Source: Erwinia_E haradaeae_F (GTDB lineage Bacteria > Pseudomonadota > Gammaproteobacteria > Enterobacterales > Enterobacteriaceae). From it: a stretch of 64,000 nucleotides of DNA. Numbering within the stretch: the first letter of the stretch is position 1; every line of letters starts with the position of its first letter. Under the pieces are notes generated by a model that saw only the letters and a program-made list of their open reading frames with translations, searched no databases and was not told where the DNA came from. The stretch covers positions 186,001 to 250,000 of the forward strand of contig NZ_LR217698.1 in NCBI RefSeq assembly GCF_900698855.1, read 5' to 3'. Position numbers and translations under genes: made by a program. Shown here one piece after another: positions 19,269 through 28,535 of the stretch.

Positions 19269-20708
19269 TTAATATTTCTGATACTCTTTTTTATCTTGAT
19301 TGTTAACGATATACATTAGAGCATTTTCAATGCGAGTTAAAGTTCGTTCTTGACCAATGGCATAAATAGTCATATAGAGTTCCGGTGATTTTGCTTGACC
19401 AGTAACAGATACGCGAAGTGGCATAGCTATTTTTCCTATATGAATTAAGAGTATATCAGCGCATTCCGTAATTTTTTTTTGAATTTCTTCTATGGTCCAA
19501 TTATGTATATTTGCTAGTTTGATGTATACTGCTCCTAAAAGAAGTCTAAGCTCTTCAGAGTTTGAATTTAGATATATTTTAGCTGAATGATCATCAAATG
19601 AATTCAATTCTTCATAAAAATAGCGGCAGGAATCTGCCATATCTTTTAACGTTTTACAACGTTTTCCAAGTAACTGGATTATGTCATCTAGTCTTGGGCC
19701 AAGGTGGATATTGATCTTATTTTTCTCAAGATGTTTTTGGAGATGAGAAGCAACATATTCCGAAGGTAGATTATTAATATAATATTGATTAAGCCATTGT
19801 AGTTTTTTGTTATTGATAGTACTGGCAGATTTGCTTACTGTATTGAGTGTAAAAAACTGTTTCATGGATTTTGTACTAAATATTTCTTGATCACCATAAG
19901 ACCATCCCAGTCTCAGTAAATAGTTTAGTAACGCTTCAGGTAAGTAGCCTTGATCTCGATACCATAATACTTGAGCGACTCCATGACGTTTTGATAATTT
20001 CTTTCCATTAGAGTCAAGAATCATAGGTAAATGGGCGTAGGTAGGAATAGGCGCGGAAATTGCTTTAAGAATATTAATTTGGCGCGGGGTGTTATTGATA
20101 TGGTCTGTCCCACGAATAACATGGGTGATTTTCATGTCCCAGTCATCAATGACTACACAAAAGTTATAGGTAGGGGTTCCGTCCGACCGGCGGATAATAA
20201 GATCATCTAGCTCTTTATTATGATATTGAATTGGCCCACGTATTTGATCATCAAAAACTACTAATCCTTCTTTTGGGTTACAAAATCGGACTACGTGTAT
20301 TTTATCATCATCCTGATTATTATATTTATTTCTGCAATATCCGTCATAGTGTGGTTTTTCTCCATTAAGTATTTGATATTTACGCAATTCATCTAATCGT
20401 TTTTTAGTACAAAAACATTTATATGCATTACGGGTTTCTAACATTTGGTTGATCACTAGATTATAACGATCATATCGCTTGGTCTGATAATAAGGGCCTT
20501 CATCCCAATCTAAATTTAACCATTGCATACTATCTATAATGTCAGTACTAGATTCTTGAGTAGACCGCTCAGAATCAGTATCTTCAATACGTAAGACAAA
20601 TTGACCATTATGTTGTCGAGCAAATAGCCATGAATATAATGCGGTGCGAGCACCACCAATATGTAAAGAGCCTGTAGGACTGGGAGCAAAACGGGTTTTA
20701 ATTTTCAT
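19269..20708 (-). CDS. gltX: Glutamyl-tRNA synthetase
   Basis: Class I synthetase charging tRNA-Glu. The 479 residues compare with 471 in E. coli. The HIGH motif is PTGSLHIGG (11-19) and the KMSKS motif is GKKLSKRHG. Rossmann fold, tRNA-Glu recognition (DDLIIRRSDGTPTYNFCVV, THVIRGTDHINNTPRQ) and the C-terminal helical anticodon domain are complete. The zinc site of E. coli GluRS uses Cys98, Cys100, Cys125 and His127; here the three cysteines are at the same positions but residue 127 is Asn (codon AAT). The gene is convergent with ihfA and separated from gyrA by 1.3 kb. Confidence 0.97.
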   Translation of the reverse strand: MKIKTRFAPSPTGSLHIGGARTALYSWLFARQHNGQFVLRIEDTDSERSTQESSTDIIDSMQWLNLDWDEGPYYQTKRYDRYNLVINQMLETRNAYKCFCTKKRLDELRKYQILNGEKPHYDGYCRNKYNNQDDDKIHVVRFCNPKEGLVVFDDQIRGPIQYHNKELDDLIIRRSDGTPTYNFCVVIDDWDMKITHVIRGTDHINNTPRQINILKAISAPIPTYAHLPMILDSNGKKLSKRHGVAQVLWYRDQGYLPEALLNYLLRLGWSYGDQEIFSTKSMKQFFTLNTVSKSASTINNKKLQWLNQYYINNLPSEYVASHLQKHLEKNKINIHLGPRLDDIIQLLGKRCKTLKDMADSCRYFYEELNSFDDHSAKIYLNSNSEELRLLLGAVYIKLANIHNWTIEEIQKKITECADILLIHIGKIAMPLRVSVTGQAKSPELYMTIYAIGQERTLTRIENALMYIVNNQDKKEYQKY

Positions 20709-21990
20709 AAATTAATATTTAATGATTAGAATATATAACTCAGTTGTACATTACTTTGTATTATTTGAATAATATAATCTTTGATTATGACTTTAAATGA
20801 TAAATTTCTGTTTTTTAATAGGGTATATTGTTATATAAGTGACTTATGCAATATTTTATTATTTAAGAATAAAAAGGTATTTCTTATTTTAAAGAATATC
20901 ATTGAGTATATAGTGTTAATTGCATCTAGTTTATTTTCGTTTAAGTACTACATACACTGACATAATTATAAATTTTCAGAATCAATAATTATCATGATTC
21001 AAGGTAGTGATAATGATATTTTTAGACAAATGCATAGATACTTTTAATATAGAATAGTCTATTGGAGACTAACTGTCTCTTAATATTATTTTTAATTTTT
21101 TTACATGTTAGGAATTTTAAAAAAATGAGTCCTGAATTTATTTAGTTATTGTTGGTTTATCAGCGATATTATCAATGTTATTGACATTATAATTTTATCT
21201 CTTTAGGTATCAATGAATAATATATATCAATGGTTTTGATCTAGGAGAAGCTTATCTAAGAGGTAAGTAAGATGAGTTTGATTATTTGTGATATTTGGAT
21301 TACTGAAATAGATGTATTGATTTTTTTATAAATCATGAGAATCAAGATTCTCAGGCATTTGCTTTTGATCAAATAGTTAATTCATCGATTGTCATCGATC
21401 GTTAACCTCTAATTAATTTCAACTTATTTTTTATTTAAGTAATTGATAGAATTTAATTACAAGAGATTAGTTTATCAGAAGATCAAATAACGTTTTCATT
21501 AATTTCAACTGAGTAGACATATCTTTTTTCTAAAATTTTTTTCCATAAGGTTTTTATAAATTCGTGAGATGGCGCTTATTAAAACAAATAAAACTTTATA
21601 TATGCAGAATACATTGTAATGAAATTAGACTATAGATATATTTTTCTGTATTCACAGGTGTATGAAAACATATGCAATATTAAAGTTATATGTTTAATTT
21701 GTTTTCTTAAATTGTATATTAATAATATCTATTCCTTTTTGAAGAATTATAGGTTCTTAAGATTTAAGTGATTGTATTAAATGAATATTTCAATGGATAT
21801 TGAAATATTATATTCATAATTTATTTCTTATATATGTATTTCTTGTATAGAAAATGTGTATTAATCTTTTTGTAGTATATAGAACTCAGTAAAACTTATC
21901 AGACTAATATTTTCCATTCTTAAGGGATTTAGTTCAATATGTTATTATGTTGTTAAATTTAGGATTTATTATAGAAAGGAAAGTGCGTTT
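20709..21990. other. Divergent spacer between gltX and gyrA
   Basis: About 1.3 kb upstream of both genes. E. coli carries tRNA genes next to gltX, but I find no cloverleaf-like sequence here. A perfect 18-bp palindrome, TGAGAATCAAGATTCTCA, lies at 21336-21353. The gyrA ribosome-binding site AAAGGAAAG lies just before its start. Confidence 0.5.
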
Positions 21991-24588
21991 ATGAGTAATC
22001 TTATCCCTAAAATTAAACCGGTTAATATTGAAGAAGAATTAAAGCACTCTTATCTGGATTATGCAATGTCGGTGATTGTTGGTCGTGCATTACCAGATGT
22101 TCGTGATGGTTTAAAACCTGTTCATCGTCGTGTACTTTATGCGATGAGCATTCTTGGTAATGAATGGAACAAAGCCTATAAGAAATCCGCTCGTGTTGTT
22201 GGTGACGTAATTGGTAAATACCATCCACATGGTGATGTAGCTGTATATGAGACGATTGTTCGGATGGCTCAGTCGTTTTCGTTACGTTATAGATTAGTTG
22301 ATGGACAAGGTAATTTTGGATCAGTGGATGGAGACTCTGCTGCAGCCATGCGATATACGGAAGTTCGTATGTCTAAAATTGCTCATGAGTTACTATCGGA
22401 TTTAGATAAAGATACTGTTGATTTTGTACTCAACTATGACAGCACAGAAAAGATCCCATCTGTTATGCCAACTCGTATTCCCAATCTTCTTATTAATGGA
22501 TCTTCTGGTATTGCTGTTGGGATGGCTACAAATATTCCTCCGCATAACATTACCGAAGTTATTAATGCTTGTTTAGCATATTTAAAAATCGACAATATTA
22601 CTGTCGAAGGATTGATGAAATATATCCCAGGTCCTGATTTTCCTACTGCTGCTTTAATTCACGGTCGGGATGGAATTAATGAAGCTTATCGGACTGGCCG
22701 TGGGAAAATTTATATTCGTGCTCGTGCGGTAATTGAAGTAGATACCAAAACAAAACGAGAAACAATTATTGTTAATGAGATTCCTTATCAGGTAAATAAA
22801 TCTCATTTAATTGAAAAAATTGCTGAATTAGTAAAAGATAAGCGTCTAAATGGAATTACTGCATTAAGGGATGAATCTGATAAAGAAGGAATGAGGATTG
22901 TTATAGAAGTAAAGCGTGATGAGGTAGCTGAAGTTATATTAAACAATCTTTATTCATTAACTCAGTTACAGATTTCATTTTGTATCAATATGGTGGCCTT
23001 GCATCAAGGGCAGCCGAAAATAATGTCATTAAAGGATATATTAGAAGCTTTTGTTCGTCATCGTCGCGAAGTTATTACTCGTCGTACATTGTTTGAGCTG
23101 CGTCAAGCGGGGGGTCGTGCTCATATTCTTGAAGGGTTAGCATTAGCGTTGGTAAATATTGATTCTGTGATTAAGTTAATTCGTTGTTCTTCTACACCAG
23201 AAGAGGCAAAATCAGGTTTACTGGAACGCACATGGGACGTGGGTAGCATTTCTACAATGTTAAACCCTGCGCTCTTAAACATGGCTCATGTACAGAGGTT
23301 AAAGGCTTCGTCTCCTATATCTTCTAGTCAGTATTATTTTACGGATCAACAAGCTCAAGCAATTTTAGATTTAAAGCTACAGAAAATTACTGGACTAGAA
23401 CATGAAAAATTACTTTCAGAGTATAAGTCTTTATTAAAGAAGATGACTGGGCTTCGATGTATTCTTGATAGCTCAGTTCGTTTGTTAGAAGTTATTTGTG
23501 AAGAACTAGAATTGATTCGCTCGCAGTTTGGTGACAAGCGTCGCACTGAAATTACTTCGTCTAGCGCTAATATTAATATTTCAGATCTTATTCGTCAAGA
23601 AGATGTAGTAGTTACATTATCTTATCAGGGATATATTAAATATCAGCCATTAGTTGTTTACGAAGCTCAGCGGCGTGGTGGTAAGGGAAAATTAGCTGCG
23701 CGTATTAAAGAACAAGATTTTATTAATCGTCTATTAGTAGCTAATAGTCATGATACAATTTTATGTTTTTCAAGTCTAGGTCGTTTATATTGGATTAAAG
23801 TTCATCAATTACCAGAAGCAAGTCGTGGTGCTAGGGGCCGGCCAATTGTCAATTTATTACCTTTAGTCGCTCATGAGCGTATTACTGCTCTTTTACCAGT
23901 TAGTGAATATGCTGAAGGATCGAAGATCTTTATGGCCACTGCAAGTGGGATGGTCAAGAAAACAGCATTAGAGGAATTTAGGCGTCCACGTCATTCCGGT
24001 ATTATTGCTGTTAAACTGCGTAATGAAGATGAGTTAATTGGTGTGTCACTTACTAATGGTAATGATGAGGCGATGCTTTTTTCTGCAGAGGGGAAAGTTG
24101 TTCGTTTTTCTGAAAATTCAGTTCGCACAATGGGTCGCATGGCTTCTGGGGTTCGTGGAATTAAGTTAACAAAGGGTGATCACGTTGTTTCTCTAATCGT
24201 TCCTCGTGATGATAGCGCTATTATGACTATTACCCAAAATGGTTATGGAAAGCGTACAAAGAATCGAGCTTATCCCATTAAATCACGTGGGACGCAAGGT
24301 GTAATTTCGATTAAAGTTAGTAAACGTAATGGGTTAGTAGTTGGTGCTGTACAGGTTACTGATAGAGATCAAATTATGATGATTACTGATGCAGGTACTT
24401 TAGTTCGTACGCGTGTGGATGAGGTTAGTGTAATTGGTCGCAATACGCAGGGTGTGATTTTAATTCGTACTGCTATTGGAGAAAAAGTAGTGGGACTACA
24501 GAGAGTTGCTGAACCGATAGTGGAAGAAAATTTAGACCACATTACTAATATAGAACAGATAGGTAGTAATACTAGATTCTCAATATGA
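21991..24588 (+). CDS. gyrA: DNA gyrase subunit A
   Basis: Breakage-reunion subunit of gyrase, which introduces negative supercoils together with GyrB. The 865 residues compare with 875 in E. coli, without gaps up to the active site. The catalytic Tyr122 is in AAMRYTEVR, and the C-terminal beta-pinwheel repeats include the GyrA box QRRGGKG. In the quinolone-sensitive segment residue 83 is Val and residue 87 is Glu (HPHGDVAVYE), where E. coli has Ser83 and Asp87. The acidic C-terminal tail of E. coli is replaced by a short ending (IEQIGSNTRFSI). A strong terminator follows 35 nt downstream. Confidence 0.98.
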   Translation: MSNLIPKIKPVNIEEELKHSYLDYAMSVIVGRALPDVRDGLKPVHRRVLYAMSILGNEWNKAYKKSARVVGDVIGKYHPHGDVAVYETIVRMAQSFSLRYRLVDGQGNFGSVDGDSAAAMRYTEVRMSKIAHELLSDLDKDTVDFVLNYDSTEKIPSVMPTRIPNLLINGSSGIAVGMATNIPPHNITEVINACLAYLKIDNITVEGLMKYIPGPDFPTAALIHGRDGINEAYRTGRGKIYIRARAVIEVDTKTKRETIIVNEIPYQVNKSHLIEKIAELVKDKRLNGITALRDESDKEGMRIVIEVKRDEVAEVILNNLYSLTQLQISFCINMVALHQGQPKIMSLKDILEAFVRHRREVITRRTLFELRQAGGRAHILEGLALALVNIDSVIKLIRCSSTPEEAKSGLLERTWDVGSISTMLNPALLNMAHVQRLKASSPISSSQYYFTDQQAQAILDLKLQKITGLEHEKLLSEYKSLLKKMTGLRCILDSSVRLLEVICEELELIRSQFGDKRRTEITSSSANINISDLIRQEDVVVTLSYQGYIKYQPLVVYEAQRRGGKGKLAARIKEQDFINRLLVANSHDTILCFSSLGRLYWIKVHQLPEASRGARGRPIVNLLPLVAHERITALLPVSEYAEGSKIFMATASGMVKKTALEEFRRPRHSGIIAVKLRNEDELIGVSLTNGNDEAMLFSAEGKVVRFSENSVRTMGRMASGVRGIKLTKGDHVVSLIVPRDDSAIMTITQNGYGKRTKNRAYPIKSRGTQGVISIKVSKRNGLVVGAVQVTDRDQIMMITDAGTLVRTRVDEVSVIGRNTQGVILIRTAIGEKVVGLQRVAEPIVEENLDHITNIEQIGSNTRFSI

Positions 24589-24622
24589 TATTGATGTAGC
24601 GCTAGCTTAGAGGATAATCCTG

Positions 24623-24661
24623 AATAGCCTTTCAATTGTACTGTTGCAAGGCTATTTTTTT
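24623..24661 (+). terminator. Rho-independent terminator of gyrA
   Basis: AATAGCCTT (24623-24631) pairs perfectly with AAGGCTATT (24648-24656) over a 16-nt loop, and the stem runs into an uninterrupted T tract ending at 24661. It lies 35 nt after the gyrA stop, as expected of a transcript end. Confidence 0.82.
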
Positions 24662-25340
24662 AATAAATAGTTAATTATGTTATAATATCTATTTCTAATA
24701 TTATTTTACTAGGATTATTAGCGTTATTATTTTCCCATAATTTTAAGATATAGATAATTTATATCATCTATGCTTCCTCCTTATTTAGAAGGAGTTATAA
24801 TACGTATTAAGTTTTTATTTCTAAAATATTCTGCAGAGAATGTGATTTTTTGATCAAGTTGAATATATTATTTATATAATATTATTTTGATCAGATAAGT
24901 TTCATAAATTTATTTTATAGTGTGCTTTAAGTTTTTTAGTTAACTTTAGTTTTTTTTATTAATTGGTATTGAGGATCTAGAGTCTAAATTAATATATAAG
25001 GTTTTCGTTATATAAAATTATTTGAAGGTTTATTTTATAAGTTTGTTTTAGTTATATAAAGATCAGTGGAATATCTTTAGAATTTTTAGAAAATTTTCGA
25101 TTATCTCATCAATAAATATTTATTTTATTATATTTATATATATTCATTTTAGGTAAATACGATTTGTAATAGTGAACAAAGTCAGATAATTTTTAGAAAA
25201 TTCATTAGATGAGTGTTCATGAAGTAATTGAGTTTCCATGAACATTCAGTAAATATTCTGGAATATTATATTTATAATATAATTATAGATTATCTTTATT
25301 TTTTTAAATCTTTTTATTTAGTGAATTTGGTAAATTAAGG
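24662..25340. other. Spacer between gyrA and guaA
   Basis: About 680 nt between two convergent genes. No coding frame is seen. Two hairpins occur: CTCCTT/AAGGAG at 24777-24794 and a longer one at 25212-25246 that may belong to guaA. Confidence 0.5.
25212..25246 (-). terminator. Possible hairpin terminator of guaA
   Basis: TGTTCATG (25214-25221) pairs with CATGAACA (25237-25244), extendable by a G-T and an A-T pair, about 95 nt beyond the guaA stop. No strong U tract follows on the minus strand, so this may be an RNA-stabilising hairpin, not a true terminator. Confidence 0.35.
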
Positions 25341-26921
25341 TTATTCCCATTCAATTGTAGCTGGTGGTTTCCCAGAGATATCATACACGACACGGGAGAT
25401 GCCTTTTATTTCATTTATTATGCGATTTGAGACATGAGCAAGAAAATCGTGGGTTAAATAAGCCCACCGCGCAGTCATAAAGTCAATCGTTTCAACAGCA
25501 CGTAAAGCGATAACCCAATCATATTTTCGTTCATCACCCATGATTCCAACGGAACGAATTGGAAGAAAAACAGTAAACGCTTGGCTGATTTTATTATATA
25601 AGTTGGCATGATGTAATTCTTCAATAAATATTGAGTCAGCATAGCGTAAAAGATCGCAATATTCTTTTTTAACATTACCTAAAATTCGTATTGCAAGCCC
25701 TGGTCCTGGAAAAGGATGACGAGCTATTATGGAACTGGGTAAACCAAGTTCTATTCCGATCTTCTTGATTTCATCTTTAAAGAGTGTTTTAACAGGTTCT
25801 ATTAGGTGCAGTTTCATCTTTTTTGGTAAACCGCCAACATTGTGATGTGATTTAATCATTCGTGTTGTAGTATTGTTAGACATGGCAGATTCAATGATAT
25901 CAGGATAGATAGTTCCTTGCGCTAACCATTGTATATTGCATAGTTTTGATGCTTCTTCATCGAAGATTTCAATAAATACTCGTCCAATAATTTTTCTTTT
26001 TTCTTCTGGGTCTTCTATGTTGTCGAGAGCATTAAGAAAACGTTGTTCCGCTTCTATATGTAAAACATTAAGGCCAAGGTGACTAGAAAACATTGTCATG
26101 ACTTGAGTTGCCTCATGAAGGCGAAGAAGACCATTATCGATAAAGATACAAGTTAGATGCTTGCCTATAGCGCGATGAAGTAAAAGAGCTGCAACTGTAG
26201 AGTCAATACCACCAGAGAGACCAATGATTACTTTGTCATTACCTAATGTTTTTTTGAGAGAAGTGACAATATTATCAAGAATATTGACTGGAGTCCATAG
26301 AGCCGTGCATTCACAGATGTTATGGACAAAGTTTTTTAACAATTTTTTTCCTTGATTCGTTTGTGTGACTTCTGGATGAAATTGTACACCGTAGAAACGT
26401 TTTTTTTCGTTTGCTATAATAGAAAATGGACAATTGTTAGTTCTAGCTATAGGGGTAAAATCCTTTGGAATAATTGTGACAATGTCACAATGACTCATCC
26501 ATACATTAAGTATTGTTTTGTTATTTATGTTAGTTGTATCTTTAAGATCGAAGATTAAAGGGCTGTCTTTTATAATTTCAACTTGAGCATGACCAAATTC
26601 ACGTTTATTGGCAGTTAGTACTTGGCCACCAAGCTGTATTGTCATAATTTGCATGCCATAGCAGATACCTAAAATGGGGATGTCAGAATAAAATATATAA
26701 TCGGGAGCTCGAGGGCTATTATAAGAGATGCTGCTTTCTGGACCTCCTGAAAGGATGATTCCATTTGGATTAAATGATTCAACCTGTTTCTTGGTTACAT
26801 TCCAGTCCCATAGTTCACAATATACCCCAAGTTCTCGTATTCGGCGAGCAATAAGAACGGTATATTGTGAACCAAAATCTATGATAAGAATTCGATCTTT
26901 ATGCATATTTTTTAGATTCAT
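25341..26921 (-). CDS. guaA: GMP synthase (glutamine-hydrolysing)
   Basis: Converts XMP, glutamine and ATP to GMP, the last step of guanine nucleotide synthesis. The 526 residues match E. coli (525). The N-terminal class I amidotransferase domain has the nucleophile Cys87 (ILGICYGMQ) with His182 and Glu184 (GVQFHPEVT). The ATP-pyrophosphatase domain has the P-loop LSGGIDSTV (235-243), and the C-terminal dimerisation domain ends in the conserved KPPATIEWE. It lies 89 nt downstream of guaB in the standard guaBA operon. Confidence 0.98.
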   Translation of the reverse strand: MNLKNMHKDRILIIDFGSQYTVLIARRIRELGVYCELWDWNVTKKQVESFNPNGIILSGGPESSISYNSPRAPDYIFYSDIPILGICYGMQIMTIQLGGQVLTANKREFGHAQVEIIKDSPLIFDLKDTTNINNKTILNVWMSHCDIVTIIPKDFTPIARTNNCPFSIIANEKKRFYGVQFHPEVTQTNQGKKLLKNFVHNICECTALWTPVNILDNIVTSLKKTLGNDKVIIGLSGGIDSTVAALLLHRAIGKHLTCIFIDNGLLRLHEATQVMTMFSSHLGLNVLHIEAEQRFLNALDNIEDPEEKRKIIGRVFIEIFDEEASKLCNIQWLAQGTIYPDIIESAMSNNTTTRMIKSHHNVGGLPKKMKLHLIEPVKTLFKDEIKKIGIELGLPSSIIARHPFPGPGLAIRILGNVKKEYCDLLRYADSIFIEELHHANLYNKISQAFTVFLPIRSVGIMGDERKYDWVIALRAVETIDFMTARWAYLTHDFLAHVSNRIINEIKGISRVVYDISGKPPATIEWE

Positions 26922-27010
26922 CTGGTCATCCTAAGACTAAGTTATATGTGATATGGTTGATGATATATAAGAACAAGACTGTATCTTAGATAAGGGACCA
27001 GAATGTATGG

Positions 27011-28477
27011 TCAGGTATCCATGCGATAATTTGGAGATTCTTTAGTAATAGTTACATCATGGACATGACTTTCTGAAACTCCTGCTCTACTAACACGAAC
27101 AAACTCTGGTATTGTTCGTAATTCTTCAATTGTAGCACACCCTGTTAATCCCATGCAGGATCGTAGTCCGCCCATTTGTTGATATATGATTTCTTTTAAG
27201 AGTCCTTTGTAAGGAACTCGACCTTCGATACCTTCTGGAACGAATTTCTTGATTGTATTTTGAGCTTGGAAATAACGATCAGAAGATCCTTGATGCATTG
27301 CGCTTATTGATCCCATTCCCCGATAAGATTTAAATGAACGACCTTGATATAATTCAATATTTCCTGGTGATTCTTCAGTACCTGCGAGTATGGCACCTAC
27401 CATTACTACTGCCGCTCCAGCGGCGATAGCCTTAGCGATATCACCAGAGAAACGGATCCCTCCATCAGCTATAATTGGAATCTCCAACCCATGAAGAGCC
27501 GCGTTAGCATCCGATATTGCGGTAATTTGTGGTATACCTACGCCAGTTACAACACGGGTAGTACAAATGGATCCTGGCCCAACACCAACTTTAACAGCAT
27601 TAACACCTGCTTTAGCTAGTGCAAGGGCTCCAGCCCCTGTTGCTACATTACCACCAATAATTTGTAAATTAGGATAATTTGCGCGTGTTAATCGGATTTG
27701 TTGTAGTACATTTTCGGAATGTCCGTGTGAGGAGTCAATCAGTAAAACATCAATTCCAGCTGAAATTAAAGAATCGATGCGCTCGTTATTATTTTTGTTA
27801 ATTCCAACAGCCGCTCCAACACGTAGACGACCTTGTTCGTCTTTACAAGCATGAGGTTTTTGTTCTGCTTTTTGAAAGTCTTTAACTGTAATCATGCCTA
27901 ATAATTGAAAATTATTGTTGACTACTAGTACTTTTTCTATACGATTTTCATGCATTTTTTGTAGAACTATTTGACGTGTTTCACCTTCCTTAACGGTGAC
28001 TAAATTTTCTTTTCGAGTCATAACTGCAGATACTGGTAATTTAAGATTAGTAACAAAGCGCACATCACGCCTGGTGATAATACCGTCAAGTTGCTGATTG
28101 TGATTAACAACTGGATAACCAGCAAATCCATTAAGTTCAGTTAGCATCTTAACTTCTTCTAGCAAAGTAGTTGGTAATACGGTTTTAGGGTTAGTTACAA
28201 CTCCGCTTTCATATTTTTTTACCTTTCGAACTTCTTCTACTTGGTGTAACGTAGACATGTTTTTATGAATAAATCCAAGACCACCCTCCTGGGCGATTGC
28301 AATAGCTAAGTTGGATTCAGTTACAGTGTCCATTGCTGCAGAGATCATCGGGATATTTAGACGGATAGATTTAGTTAGCCAAGTAGTAAGGTCGGCTGTG
28401 TGTGGTAGTACTTTTGAGTAAGCTGGAACAAGAAGAACATCATCAAATGTTAGGCTTTCTTTTGTAATTCTTAGCAT
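27011..28477 (-). CDS. guaB: Inosine-5'-monophosphate dehydrogenase
   Basis: NAD-dependent oxidation of IMP to XMP, the committed step toward GMP. The 488 residues equal the E. coli length. The TIM-barrel catalytic domain carries the active-site Cys305 loop (GPGSICTTR), the phosphate-binding GGIRFSGD and the flap SYRGMGS. Two CBS domains are inserted at about 90-210 (NGFAGYPVV, ENRIEKVLVV). It is first in guaBA. A TATAAT on the minus strand at 28530-28535 is a reasonable -10 about 50 nt upstream. Confidence 0.98.
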   Translation of the reverse strand: MLRITKESLTFDDVLLVPAYSKVLPHTADLTTWLTKSIRLNIPMISAAMDTVTESNLAIAIAQEGGLGFIHKNMSTLHQVEEVRKVKKYESGVVTNPKTVLPTTLLEEVKMLTELNGFAGYPVVNHNQQLDGIITRRDVRFVTNLKLPVSAVMTRKENLVTVKEGETRQIVLQKMHENRIEKVLVVNNNFQLLGMITVKDFQKAEQKPHACKDEQGRLRVGAAVGINKNNNERIDSLISAGIDVLLIDSSHGHSENVLQQIRLTRANYPNLQIIGGNVATGAGALALAKAGVNAVKVGVGPGSICTTRVVTGVGIPQITAISDANAALHGLEIPIIADGGIRFSGDIAKAIAAGAAVVMVGAILAGTEESPGNIELYQGRSFKSYRGMGSISAMHQGSSDRYFQAQNTIKKFVPEGIEGRVPYKGLLKEIIYQQMGGLRSCMGLTGCATIEELRTIPEFVRVSRAGVSESHVHDVTITKESPNYRMDT

Positions 28478-28529
28478 GGCAATATCTCAATGTAGAAGTA
28501 AATCAAAGGATTTAAAATATTGCAGCAAT

Positions 28530-28535
28530 ATTATA
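28530..28535 (-). promoter_or_regulatory. Candidate guaB -10 with overlapping palindrome
   Basis: TATAAT on the minus strand, 53 nt before guaB. A perfect inverted repeat AATATTGC-A-GCAATATT (28516-28532) overlaps it and would cover the transcription start. No convincing -35 is present, and no PurR-like box (ACGCAAACGTTTNCGT) is visible. Confidence 0.4.
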
